Source: Cysteiniphilum litorale
GTDB taxonomy: Bacteria; Pseudomonadota; Gammaproteobacteria; Francisellales; Francisellaceae
Length of the DNA: 59,271 nucleotides
NCBI RefSeq assembly: GCF_003428165.1
Contig: NZ_QLIQ01000019.1
Coordinates: 1-59,271, forward strand
Direction of reading: 5' to 3'
The notes beneath the pieces are model-generated. The model saw only the letters and a program-made list of their open reading frames with translations. It ran no database searches and was not told the DNA's origin. A program made the translations under genes and the position numbers. Within the stretch, counting starts at the first letter, position 1; every line of letters begins with the position of its first letter. This document shows positions 51,419-59,271 of this stretch, piece after piece.

Positions 51419-52000
51419 ATGCAAAACACATTAGTCTTAGTTGCAGACTTTATTAACGAAATCGTAGATCCAAAGGGTGCTTTTGGTGCGCATAATGCGG
51501 CACGTATTATCGAAGATAAAACAATGGAAAAGGCAAATGAAGTGATTGCTTGGGCAAGAAAACATAAGGTGCTGATTGCGCATGTTAAAGTAGGTTTTGA
51601 AGCACATTATCAAGAGTGCCCTCAGCATTCGCCGATGTTCGGTAAGGCGCCAGAATACGGTGTATTAAAACTGGGAACATGGGGAACTGAGTTTCACGAA
51701 AAAATGGATGTAGAGCCTCAAGATGTCATTGTTACTAAGCACCGCGTGAGTGCATTATATGGCACGAATTTGGAACCTGTATTAAGGGCAAATAAAATTG
51801 AACGCGTAATCATTTGTGGCGTATCAACGACTTATGTGGTTGAAGCGACAGCACGCGAGTTGCATGATCGTGATTATCAAGTGGTTATTGTTGCTGATGC
51901 CTGTAATGCAGCAACTAAAGAGTCACATGAGGCAAGTTTAAGTGCTTTATCGCGTTTGGCACAAATCACTACAACAGCTGAGTTTACCAAAGAAAATTAA
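51419..52000 (+). CDS. Isochorismatase-fold hydrolase lacking the usual cysteine
   Basis: A 193-residue protein of the cysteine-hydrolase/isochorismatase superfamily. The Asp (LVLVADFINEIV, ~ residue 10) and Lys (VIVTKHRVSALYGTNLE, ~ residue 104) of the triad are present. The nucleophile motif, normally G..T..CV..TAR, reads GVSTTYVVEATAREL, so Val replaces Cys. True isochorismatases such as PhzD also lack the Cys, so activity of another kind is possible. Start ATG 51419 with AAGGAA 8 bases upstream. Convergent overlap of 4 bases with the HIT gene. Confidence 0.85.
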   Translation: MQNTLVLVADFINEIVDPKGAFGAHNAARIIEDKTMEKANEVIAWARKHKVLIAHVKVGFEAHYQECPQHSPMFGKAPEYGVLKLGTWGTEFHEKMDVEPQDVIVTKHRVSALYGTNLEPVLRANKIERVIICGVSTTYVVEATARELHDRDYQVVIVADACNAATKESHEASLSALSRLAQITTTAEFTKEN

Positions 52001-52347
52001 GTGTGTAGCAGTGCATCCTTTTTGGTAAAGCGCCCACCTAATATATGATAATGCAGATGATAAACAGTTTGTCCACCTGCTTTACCGGTATTCACCAAGG
52101 TCTTAAAACCTGCTTTAAGCCCTAAGGTTTGTGCAATCTTAGGGATCGCTAGATTAATTTTTCCAACAAGAGGAATATCTTCATCTTCAAGATGATTTAA
52201 GCTATCGATATGCTTTTTAGGGACAACAAGCACATGAGCTTCAGCCACCGGAAAAGCATCATGAAACGCTAAAATGTCAGCATCCTCATAGACTTTATTT
52301 GATTTGATTTCACCATTAATAATTTTGCAAAAAATACAATCACTCAT
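51997..52347 (-). CDS. HIT-family purine nucleoside phosphoramidase (HinT-like)
   Basis: A 116-residue HIT protein. MSDCIFCKIINGEI at the start and the histidine triad HLHYH in VYHLHYHILGGRF near residue 100 are diagnostic. HinT enzymes hydrolyse AMP-lysine-type phosphoramidates and lysyl-AMP. ATG 52347 has AGGA 8 bases upstream; an upstream in-frame start (52431) lies inside ubiB. It follows ubiB by four bases, so it is the last gene of the ubi cluster. Confidence 0.92.
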   Translation of the reverse strand: MSDCIFCKIINGEIKSNKVYEDADILAFHDAFPVAEAHVLVVPKKHIDSLNHLEDEDIPLVGKINLAIPKIAQTLGLKAGFKTLVNTGKAGGQTVYHLHYHILGGRFTKKDALLHT

Positions 52348-52351
52348 TGAT

Positions 52352-54016
52352 CTAATCCTTTTGTTTTGAGAAAAAAGTGTATAGTAACAGTGCCACACCA
52401 ACCCCAGCAACAACAGCATAATGTTTGTCAATAAACTGATGCAAGGTGTTTAATAGCTCACCTTGAAACCCGGAGATAATACCAAGCGCGGTTAGTGAAA
52501 TACCAAAGCCAATCATAACACCATAGCGTTTAGAGTGTTTGACCTGTTTGCTTTGATTCGGCAATGCTAAGCTATCACGTTTAGTCTGATTAACTTGGGC
52601 ACTTAATAAATCAAATAACAGCTCAGGCACATCAGGCAAACGTTCACTCAAATCAGGAATGCTTGCCATTGAACGCTTAACAAAGCCTTGCCAGCCAACA
52701 CGCGTCTTCATCCATTTCTCTAAAAATGGCTTAGCCGTCGCCCATAGGTTAAGCTCAGGATACAGATTTCGTCCTAAGCCTTCGATATTTAATAAAGTCT
52801 TTTGTAATAGTACTAATTGTGGTTGTACGGACATATTAAAGCGTCTTGCCACTTGGAATAAACGCATTAAGGTATAACCAAATGATATTTCAGCTAATGG
52901 CTTTTCAAAAATAGGCTCGCATACGGTGCGGATTGCTGATTCCAACTCATCGACACGAGTGTCATAGGGAACCCAGCCTGATTCGATGTGCAGTTCAGCT
53001 ACTTTTTTATAATCACGATTAAAAAAAGCTAGAAAATTACCAGCAAGATAATGCTGATCCTCACGGGTAAGCGTGCCAACAATACCAAAATCAATGGATA
53101 TATACTTTGGGTCTTGCGGGTTAGTTGCATCGATAAAAATATTGCCCGGATGCATATCGGCATGAAAAAAACAATCACGGAAAACCTGCGTGTAGAAGAT
53201 TTCAACGCCACGCTCAGCTAAGAGTTTAAGATCGGTGTTGAGTGACTTTAATGTGTCAATATCAGAGACAGGGATGCCCTTTATTTTCTCAATGGTTAAT
53301 AGATTGCTGCGGCAATATTGCCAATAAACTTCAGGCACATAATGGATCTGACTGTCTTTGAAGTTGCGTTTCAGTTGTGAGGCATTGGCAGCTTCGCGCT
53401 GTAAATCAAGCTCATCAAGAAGATTGCGACTAATCTCAGCCACGACCTCAACGGGACGTAAACGCCGCGTTGCCGGCACATAACGCTCAAGCATATGTGC
53501 AAGGGTTTTTAATAGCTCTGTATCCTGCACTAATACTTTTTCGATATTTGGACGCAAGACTTTGACCACAACTTCTTGACCATTGGCAAGTGTAGCACTA
53601 TGCACCTGAGCAATCGATGCCGATGCTAAAGGGGTGATGTCAAATTGTGTAAAAGCGTCACTAATCGGTTGCTGCAATGCCTTTTCAATCACTGTACGTG
53701 CATATTCGCCAGAAAAAGGCGGGACTTTATCTTGTAGCTTGGCAAGTTCATTTGCAAGATCATGCGGTAATAAATCGCGACGTGTTGACAATGCTTGCCC
53801 AAACTTAATAAAGATAGGACCCAAAGTCTCCAGCGCTAAACGTAAGCGAGTACCGCGATCAAGCTTATTACGTGCAAACCAATAATAAGGATTAAAGATA
53901 AGCGTGATTTTAAGTGCGCGCAATAAGGGTAAATCAGCCATCATCGTGGTGACATTATATTTATTTAGCACGTAACCAATATAGATCAGGCGTAGCCATT
54001 TTTTAAGTTTAGTCAT
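52352..54016 (-). CDS. ubiB: Ubiquinone biosynthesis atypical kinase/ATPase UbiB
   Basis: ABC1/ADCK-family protein needed for aerobic ubiquinone synthesis. The signature KxGQ motif is in GPIFIKFGQALSTRRDLLP (~ residue 75), the Ala-rich loop is LASASIAQVHSATL, the ATP-binding Lys is in VVVKVLRP, DMHPGNIFID holds the catalytic-loop residues and YISIDFGIVG the metal-binding DFG. Two membrane helices end the protein (VMIGFGISLTALGIISG and AVVAGVGVALLLYTFF). Length 554. ATG 54016 overlaps the ubiJ stop by 8 bases. Confidence 0.95.
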   Translation of the reverse strand: MTKLKKWLRLIYIGYVLNKYNVTTMMADLPLLRALKITLIFNPYYWFARNKLDRGTRLRLALETLGPIFIKFGQALSTRRDLLPHDLANELAKLQDKVPPFSGEYARTVIEKALQQPISDAFTQFDITPLASASIAQVHSATLANGQEVVVKVLRPNIEKVLVQDTELLKTLAHMLERYVPATRRLRPVEVVAEISRNLLDELDLQREAANASQLKRNFKDSQIHYVPEVYWQYCRSNLLTIEKIKGIPVSDIDTLKSLNTDLKLLAERGVEIFYTQVFRDCFFHADMHPGNIFIDATNPQDPKYISIDFGIVGTLTREDQHYLAGNFLAFFNRDYKKVAELHIESGWVPYDTRVDELESAIRTVCEPIFEKPLAEISFGYTLMRLFQVARRFNMSVQPQLVLLQKTLLNIEGLGRNLYPELNLWATAKPFLEKWMKTRVGWQGFVKRSMASIPDLSERLPDVPELLFDLLSAQVNQTKRDSLALPNQSKQVKHSKRYGVMIGFGISLTALGIISGFQGELLNTLHQFIDKHYAVVAGVGVALLLYTFFSKQKD

Positions 54017-54629
54017 GCTGATCACCGTTGGCATTAATATGGCGAGTTATCTTGGTAGTGACGCGCTCTAGATCCTGTTTTAACAGCTGAATGTCACTGA
54101 AGAAATCCTCGACTTCTTCTTTACATGGGAAAAGCTCTTTTTCATATTGAATATATTCTCTCAATTCATGCGGCAGACGTTCTTTGCTGGTCATCCACCA
54201 TGCTTTAATGACACCAAGCGGTTTGGCTAAAAAAGAATTCAGTGACGTCGTTTGGCCTGAAGTTAGTGTGAAGATCAGATCAGGGCGAATCGCTTTGAAG
54301 AAGTCGCGATAACACTCAAGCACATGCATATCACCAATGAATTTAGCTTCACCTTGTTGAATATAGCTTTGTGGATGCTGACTTAATGCCATTGCAATTA
54401 AAGTTCCCGAGCTTGCTGTCAGTAGATTGGCTGAATGAGTGCTTTTAGCTAATGCAAATATAAGCTTATCTTCACTTGGCTCAAAACAAAAACATAGACC
54501 AAGATCATTAATAGCAATATAAAGAGGCTGACTGTTCAGCTGCTGGAGCAAATAGGTTTTCTGTGGATCTAAGCTAAGTACTTTATCGAGTATGAGATTG
54601 ATAGATTTAATGATCATTTGTTCATTCAT
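54009..54629 (-). CDS. ubiJ: Ubiquinone biosynthesis accessory factor UbiJ
   Basis: SCP2-like lipid-binding scaffold of the ubiquinone-synthesis metabolon, 206 residues. The first ~115 residues form the SCP2 domain (MNEQMIIKSINLILDKVLSLDP; ISGTLIAMAL-like segment SSGTLIAMALSQHPQSYIQQGEAKFIGD), and the C-terminus is a coiled coil (EEVEDFFSDIQLLKQDLERVTTKI). Identity rests on this layout and on its position between ubiE and ubiB, the standard gammaproteobacterial order. Confidence 0.9.
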   Translation of the reverse strand: MNEQMIIKSINLILDKVLSLDPQKTYLLQQLNSQPLYIAINDLGLCFCFEPSEDKLIFALAKSTHSANLLTASSGTLIAMALSQHPQSYIQQGEAKFIGDMHVLECYRDFFKAIRPDLIFTLTSGQTTSLNSFLAKPLGVIKAWWMTSKERLPHELREYIQYEKELFPCKEEVEDFFSDIQLLKQDLERVTTKITRHINANGDQHD

Positions 54630-54638
54630 TTGATCACC

Positions 54639-55397
54639 TTAGTATTTAATGCCCATATGTAAGGCGACAACGCCGCCAGTCATGTTCTGATAGTCCACCT
54701 TATCAAAGCCTGCATTTAGCATCATCTCTTTTAGTGTGTCTTGATCTGGGTGCTTGCGAATTGATTCGGCGAGATAGCGATAACTATCGGCATCTTGGGC
54801 AATAAGTTGTCCCATAAAAGGTAAAATCTTAAAAGAGTATTGATCATAAATCGCGCTTAATAATGGTAGTATCGGCTTTGAAAACTCAAGTACCAACAAA
54901 CGGCCACCTGGTTTTAATACGCGTTGCATCGAAGCGAGTGCCGCATCTTTATCGGTGACATTTCTAAGACCAAATGAAATCGTGATGCAATCAAATGTAT
55001 TATCGGCAAAGGGTAAACACTCGGCATTGGCTTGAACGTATTCGATATTACCAACACAACCGCGATTGGTGAGCTTTTCACGACCAATATTAAGCATGGA
55101 TGCATTGATGTCACTTAATATTACCTTGCCATGATCACCAACTTTTTGGGTGAATTGATAAGCCAAATCACCCGTGCCACCAGCTAGATCAAGAATCTTT
55201 TGACCTGATTTGACTGAGGCTTTCTGAATGGCGATTTTCTTCCATAAACGATGCACACCAAATGACATCACGTCATTCATAATGTCGTATTTTGCTGCCA
55301 CCGAATGAAAGACATCGGCGACTTTTTGCTGTTTGTCTTCCCAGTTGACTTCTTCAAAGCCAAAGTGCGTGGTTTGATCGTGTGGTTTTTTATGCAT
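54639..55397 (-). CDS. ubiE: Ubiquinone/menaquinone C-methyltransferase UbiE
   Basis: SAM-dependent C-methyltransferase for demethylmenaquinone and 2-methoxy-6-polyprenyl-benzoquinol. [45 protein letters not shown] is the N-terminal signature, [11 protein letters not shown] (~ residue 70) the SAM loop, and [18 protein letters not shown] the second UbiE hallmark. Length 252 fits. First gene of the ubiE-ubiJ-ubiB-hinT cluster; 9 bases separate it from ubiJ. Confidence 0.96.
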   Translation of the reverse strand: MHKKPHDQTTHFGFEEVNWEDKQQKVADVFHSVAAKYDIMNDVMSFGVHRLWKKIAIQKASVKSGQKILDLAGGTGDLAYQFTQKVGDHGKVILSDINASMLNIGREKLTNRGCVGNIEYVQANAECLPFADNTFDCITISFGLRNVTDKDAALASMQRVLKPGGRLLVLEFSKPILPLLSAIYDQYSFKILPFMGQLIAQDADSYRYLAESIRKHPDQDTLKEMMLNAGFDKVDYQNMTGGVVALHMGIKY

Positions 55398-55500
55398 AAG
55401 ATAAATGAGCGAAGCTTATTATTGCTAGGCAGTATATACCGATAAGAAGCTATTTTACAGCGTTTCTTGGCTTGCTGTTGTGTGCTAGGTTTTGTCCATG

Positions 55501-57069
55501 TCAAATCTTTGATTGTCTTTCAATAACATCAAAACCATTGATTGTCCGTAAATTATAATCAAACGAAATCCCCACTTGATAGATCGGTAGCTCAAGATGG
55601 GTAAATTTCAACGCATAGTTTTTATCGATAATCTGTTGTACAGCTTTTGCGGCTAAGTCTTCACCTTGACTGACCTTAAACTCAAAAATAATGACCTTTT
55701 TACCCGTGATAATAATCGACATATCAATGCGACCTTCAGAGGTGTGATCTTCTAGTTTAACGTCATAACCAAGGGCGGCAAAATAGCTATAAATAATCGC
55801 GCAATAATAACCTTCATAGCGATGTAATGGTGTTTTGCTATAGTAATCATAGGGAATGCTACTGTAAAAGCTTTGAATGGCTTTAGCAAATTGATCCCAG
55901 TCATCGCTTAATAACGCACGGTTAATGGCAAGTTGATTGGCGGTGGCATCTTCCTGAGTAAGCCCAATTTTGGTCAGTTGTCTATTTAGGGCCGTTTTCA
56001 CTTCAAAATTTGGGTAGCCTAAACGATACCAAAGATCTTGACCAAAATAAAATTGCTCTTTTATCGTTAGATAACCACTTTGCAGCATTAATGCTGCAAT
56101 TGGGATATTGTTGACATCAATGCTATTTAACGCATCAGGCGTTGCTTCATAATTCTCAAGCTCAGGAATTATGTCGCGGCGTTTGCTGATGAGCTTGATT
56201 AAAAAAGTGGGTGTACCAGTTTCAAACCAGTAACTTTGATACTGTTGATTTCTAAAGAATAACAAGATATCAAAAGGGTTGTAGACTTTTTGCTTTTCAG
56301 AACCTGCAAAATTATAGCCGTTGTACCAGGCTTTGAGTTTGCCAAGATCAACATTGGGTAGATAATCATCGAAAGTATTTTCTAACTCTTCTTGGGTGTA
56401 GCCACATAGATCAGCGAATCGTGCTTGGAAGGAGATGTCTTCCAAATTGTTTAAACCACTAAATAAACTTACCTTAGAAAACTTAGATACTCCAGTTAAA
56501 AAGACAAAGCGTAAACAAGCATCATTATCTTTGATGACACTGTAAAGACCCTTGAGAATCTCGCGATTGCGCAGCGCCTTATCGGATTCATTAATGACAT
56601 CGAGAATGGGTTTGTCGTATTCATCGACCAAGAATACAACGCGTTGATTGTATTTTTGATATAAGGTTTTAATGAGCTGATCAAGTTGTAGATCATAGTG
56701 CATACTAGTGTCTAACTCAACATTATAACGTTTAGAATTATCGCTTAACTCACGGCTAATCCATTGTAGTAAGGACTCTTCAGAAAACACGGCTTTAGAT
56801 CGCCCAAAGCTAAAATGAATGACAGGAAATATTTCATTGAAATCCCATTTATCTTCAATATATAAGCCTTTAAACAGCTCACGCTTGCCAAGAAATAGCT
56901 GCTTTAAGGTGTCAATAGTGAGGCTCTTACCAAAGCGTCGCGGACGGGATAAAAAGTAATAAGCATCTTGCTCAATTAAATTAAGTAAATGCTTGGTTTT
57001 ATCAACGTAAATCATATTGGGTTGACGCATTTTCTCAAGGGTTGAGTAGCCAATTGGTAATTTTTTCAT
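55501..57069 (-). CDS. AAA-ATPase-like / PD-(D/E)XK nuclease protein, copy 1
   Basis: A 522-residue protein of the AAA-ATPase_like (PF09820-type) plus PD-(D/E)XK (PF08011-type) architecture. Residues ~1-230: MKKLPIGYSTLEKMRQPN, P-loop variant SRPRRFGKSLTIDTLKQLF (~40-58), and Walker B VVFLVDEYDKPILDV. Residues ~400-515: nuclease-like domain with SEGRIDMSIIITGKKVIIFEFKVSQG, where Asp and ExK form the active site. Often abundant in AT-rich and host-associated bacteria; function unproven, defence or mobile-element roles are guessed. Downstream of a paralogue in tandem; the shared C-terminal ~115 residues are almost identical. Confidence 0.88.
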   Translation of the reverse strand: MKKLPIGYSTLEKMRQPNMIYVDKTKHLLNLIEQDAYYFLSRPRRFGKSLTIDTLKQLFLGKRELFKGLYIEDKWDFNEIFPVIHFSFGRSKAVFSEESLLQWISRELSDNSKRYNVELDTSMHYDLQLDQLIKTLYQKYNQRVVFLVDEYDKPILDVINESDKALRNREILKGLYSVIKDNDACLRFVFLTGVSKFSKVSLFSGLNNLEDISFQARFADLCGYTQEELENTFDDYLPNVDLGKLKAWYNGYNFAGSEKQKVYNPFDILLFFRNQQYQSYWFETGTPTFLIKLISKRRDIIPELENYEATPDALNSIDVNNIPIAALMLQSGYLTIKEQFYFGQDLWYRLGYPNFEVKTALNRQLTKIGLTQEDATANQLAINRALLSDDWDQFAKAIQSFYSSIPYDYYSKTPLHRYEGYYCAIIYSYFAALGYDVKLEDHTSEGRIDMSIIITGKKVIIFEFKVSQGEDLAAKAVQQIIDKNYALKFTHLELPIYQVGISFDYNLRTINGFDVIERQSKI

Positions 57070-57240
57070 GCGCTTATTATGTCTTTAAGTAAAACCATTA
57101 CTGGCATAGAGTGTAGCAAAGAACACATGACTTAGGAATAGCAGAGTTATCCGTGAGCTAGGGGTGTCCAAATCCAATGCGTCAGCTGCCATGGATGGTA
57201 ATAATCAATGGCGGTGGTTTTTTGTGAATAATTCCTTTGG
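57070..57240. repeat. Upstream arm of the tandem duplication, copy 1
   Basis: This 171-base spacer matches 58798-58970: both share the segments TTATTATGTCT, CATAGAGTGTAGCAAAGAAC and AGCTGCCATGGATGGTAAT in the same order, with about 80% identity by eye. So the duplicated unit is one gene plus its upstream region. Confidence 0.85.
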
Positions 57241-58797
57241 TTATTTTTCAACAACCTCAAAACCATTAATTGTGCGTAAGTTATAGTCAAATGAAATCCC
57301 CACTTGGTAGATTGGTAGCTCAAGATGGGTAAATTTCAACGCATAGTTTTTATCGATAATCTGCTGTACGGCTTTTGCGGCCAAATCTTCACCTTGACTG
57401 ACCTTAAACTCAAAAATAATGACCTTTTTACCCGTGATAATAATCGACATATCAATACGACCTTCAGAGGTATGATCTTCTAGTTTAACGTCATAACCAA
57501 GGGCGGCAAAATAGCTATAAATAATCGCGCAATAATAACCTTCATAGCGATGTAATGGTGTTTTGCTGTAGTAATCATAAGGAATGCTGCTATAAAAGCT
57601 TTGAATGGCTTTAGCAAATTGCTGCCAATCATCGCTTAATAGTGCGCGGTTAATGGCAAGCTGATTAGCATTGGCGGCTTCGGTGGTTGTGCCTAGTTTG
57701 GTAAAGTGCTGGTTAATACTGCTGCGCACCTCAAGATTGGGGTAGCCTAACCGATACCAAAGTAAACCACCATAGTCGATGGTGTCTTTAATGGTTAAAT
57801 AACCACTTTGCAGCATTAAGCCTGCGATAGGGATACTGTCAACATCGATGCTATTGATAATGTTTAAATTTGCTTCGTAATTCTCAAGATCAGGAATAAT
57901 TGCGCGTTGCTGTTCGATGATCTTAAGCAGAAAGCTTGGTGTTCCGGTTTCAAACCAGTAGTTTTGATACTGATTAGCATTGTCAAAAAAGAGCAAGATA
58001 TCAAAAGGGTTATAGACTTTTTGCTTTTCAGAACCTGCAAAATTATAGCCGTTGTACCACGCTTTGAGCTTGCCAAGATCAACGTCGTGTAGATAATCAT
58101 CAAAGGTGCTTTCTAACTCTTCTTGGGTGTAGCCACATAAATCTGCATAGCGATAGTGAAAGGAGATATCCTTTAGGTTATTCAAACCACTAAACAGGCT
58201 CACTTTAGAAAACTTAGACACTCCGGTTAAAAAGACAAAGCGTAAACAGGCATCGTTGTCTTTAATAACACTATACAGCCCTTTAAGGATCTCGCGATTG
58301 CGCAGTGCCTTATCAGACTCGCTAATGACATCGAGAATGGGTTTGTCGTATTCATCGACTAAGAATACGACGCGTTGATTATATTTATGTTTTAATGCTT
58401 TGATTAATACATCAAATTGAGCGCTGTACTCTAAGTTGGGGAGTTCAATTTCATACGCCTTGGCGGTATTAAGTAATGTCTGGTCAATAATTTCGAGCAA
58501 GGTTTTTTCGCTATTGATTGCCTTAGAGCCGCCAAAGCTAAAGTGAATGACAGGAAACACTTCATTAAAATCCCATTTATCTTCAATATATAAGCCTTTA
58601 AACAGCTCATGCTTGCCAAGAAATAGCTGCTTTAAGGTGTCAATAGTGAGGCTCTTACCAAAGCGTCGTGGACGAGATAAGAAGTAATATTTGCCCTGAG
58701 AGGCTATTTCATGAATATGTTTGGTTTTATCGACATAAAATGTATTGCCGTTAATCATTTCAGCTAGGGTTGAGTAGCCAATTGGTAATTTTTTCAT
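57241..58797 (-). CDS. AAA-ATPase-like / PD-(D/E)XK nuclease protein, copy 2
   Basis: A 518-residue paralogue of the preceding gene with the same domains: SRPRRFGKSLTIDTLKQLF, VVFLVDEYDKPILDV and GRIDMSIIITGKKVIIFEFKV. Identity is very high in residues 38-88, 138-225 and 400-515, but low in about 12-37, 90-135 and 285-400. The 3' halves are nearly identical at DNA level too. This patchy pattern suggests duplication followed by gene conversion, or diversifying selection of the variable patches. Separate transcription is possible since each copy keeps its own upstream region. Confidence 0.88.
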   Translation of the reverse strand: MKKLPIGYSTLAEMINGNTFYVDKTKHIHEIASQGKYYFLSRPRRFGKSLTIDTLKQLFLGKHELFKGLYIEDKWDFNEVFPVIHFSFGGSKAINSEKTLLEIIDQTLLNTAKAYEIELPNLEYSAQFDVLIKALKHKYNQRVVFLVDEYDKPILDVISESDKALRNREILKGLYSVIKDNDACLRFVFLTGVSKFSKVSLFSGLNNLKDISFHYRYADLCGYTQEELESTFDDYLHDVDLGKLKAWYNGYNFAGSEKQKVYNPFDILLFFDNANQYQNYWFETGTPSFLLKIIEQQRAIIPDLENYEANLNIINSIDVDSIPIAGLMLQSGYLTIKDTIDYGGLLWYRLGYPNLEVRSSINQHFTKLGTTTEAANANQLAINRALLSDDWQQFAKAIQSFYSSIPYDYYSKTPLHRYEGYYCAIIYSYFAALGYDVKLEDHTSEGRIDMSIIITGKKVIIFEFKVSQGEDLAAKAVQQIIDKNYALKFTHLELPIYQVGISFDYNLRTINGFEVVEK

Positions 58798-58970
58798 GCA
58801 CTTATTATGTCTGAAGTAAAGCCATCGTTGACATAGAGTGTAGCAAAGAACGCATGACTTAGGAATAGCAGAGTCATTCGTAAGTCAGGGGTGTCCAGGT
58901 CCAATGCGTAGCTGCCATGGATGGTAATGATCGATGGCAAAGGTGATTCGTGAATAATGACAGGTTGTTG
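58798..58970. repeat. Upstream arm of the tandem duplication, copy 2
   Basis: Counterpart of 57070-57240. The similarity fades near 58970; the sequence that follows shares only a GGTT-TCGTCCATG-like word with 55485-55500, where the downstream unit ends. Confidence 0.8.
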
Positions 58971-59075
58971 CGGTTGCTAGGTTATCGTCCATGACAGAAT
59001 TGGATTGCCTCGTCCACCCCACAGCGCGCTAGCTTGCAAATCGAAACTTAGAGTATCCTGAAAACTCCCCATTTT

Positions 59076-59271
59076 TTAAATTTCTCCTCGCCCAATAAAA
59101 TTCAATATGGCTTTTAAGTCTGCTTGGCTTATCTGATGCTCCTCAATAAACTGATCTACGCGTAGTTTTGCAAGATATGTTTTCATTCCTTCCAAGATGT
59201 AATGCCTTGTTACTTCACCTGATTTAGAGCCGCCAAGCTGTGCAATCAATACAACAAAGTCATCATAAACT
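59076..59271 (-). CDS. C-terminal part of an unidentified protein (partial at window edge)
   Basis: A minus-strand frame runs off the right edge and ends with TAA at 59076-59078; 64 residues are visible. LIAQLGGSKSGEVTRHYILEGMKTYLAKL resembles the second half of a ribbon-helix-helix DNA-binding domain, followed by EEHQISQADLKAILNF and a polar end. No family can be fixed from this fragment. It lies upstream of the AAA/PD-(D/E)XK pair, in the same direction. Confidence 0.5.
   Translation of the reverse strand, partial: VYDDFVVLIAQLGGSKSGEVTRHYILEGMKTYLAKLRVDQFIEEHQISQADLKAILNFIGRGEI

Overview
The window is a gene-dense, AT-rich stretch of a gammaproteobacterial chromosome. The housekeeping set (UbiE-UbiJ-UbiB, RsmJ, XerC, RsmI, MurC, QueG, HemC, HtpG, FtsH, UvrA, a proL-like tRNA-Pro) is gammaproteobacterial. 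The AT-rich codon use, a DUF3573/LbtU-like outer-membrane protein, a Mip-like FKBP and a lean LPS-core locus point towards the Thiotrichales/Francisella-Legionella neighbourhood (for example Fastidiosibacteraceae). This placement is inference from gene content; no 16S gene is present.

Layout. 1-3.1 kb: the tail of an unknown gene, a 4-hydroxy-2-oxovalerate aldolase, a LysM lipoprotein and a convergent long-form ketol-acid reductoisomerase. 3.1-6.6 kb: an 824-bp gap with a promoter, a 12-codon leader-like peptide and a dispersed repeat, then a fused-permease NitT/TauT-type ABC importer with a strong hairpin between its two genes. 6.6-13.7 kb: a diguanylate cyclase, small membrane proteins, a BCCT betaine-type transporter, then two secreted proteins, a GH16 beta-glucanase and a GH64/thaumatin-like protein, that look like a glucan-degrading pair. 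13.7-25.2 kb: xerC-rsmJ, thiamine pyrophosphokinase, cold-shock protein, tRNA-Pro(GGG), rpiA, queG with an APC permease, a POT peptide transporter, and uvrA. 25.3-29.8 kb: a MazEF module, lemA-M48 protease, an esterase-hemC pair and a DinJ-YafQ module. 30-40.5 kb: yqeG-like phosphatase, rsmI, a Schlafen/AlbA_2 ATPase-like gene overlapping murC, then LPS genes (O-antigen ligase, GT9, two GT2), a 7-bp tandem-repeat tract in front of a YhhN gene, and a halogenase-like flavoprotein. 40.7-47.4 kb: outer-membrane barrel, exonuclease III, Mip-like FKBP, an orphan solute-binding protein and FtsH. 47.4-55.4 kb: a HicA-like/HTH two-gene module flanked by two direct copies of a ~97-bp repeat, a GFA protein, htpG with a sigma32-like promoter, an isochorismatase-fold protein without its usual cysteine, and the hinT-ubiB-ubiJ-ubiE cluster. 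55.5-59.3 kb: a head-to-tail duplication of an AAA-ATPase/PD-(D/E)XK gene, then the end of an unidentified gene.

Themes. Three toxin-antitoxin-like modules, each with a palindromic operator candidate, lie within 25 kb. Three kinds of simple-sequence array (9-bp near the thiamine pyrophosphokinase start, in-frame 12-bp inside the Schlafen-like gene, 7-bp upstream of YhhN/GT2) could vary by slippage. At least two families of hairpin-forming dispersed repeats occur between genes. The best candidates for something undescribed are the repeat-flanked HicA-like/HTH module, the mosaic tandem pair of AAA/PD-(D/E)XK genes, and the 7-bp array between the LPS glycosyltransferase and YhhN. All functional calls come from reading motifs; no database search was possible.
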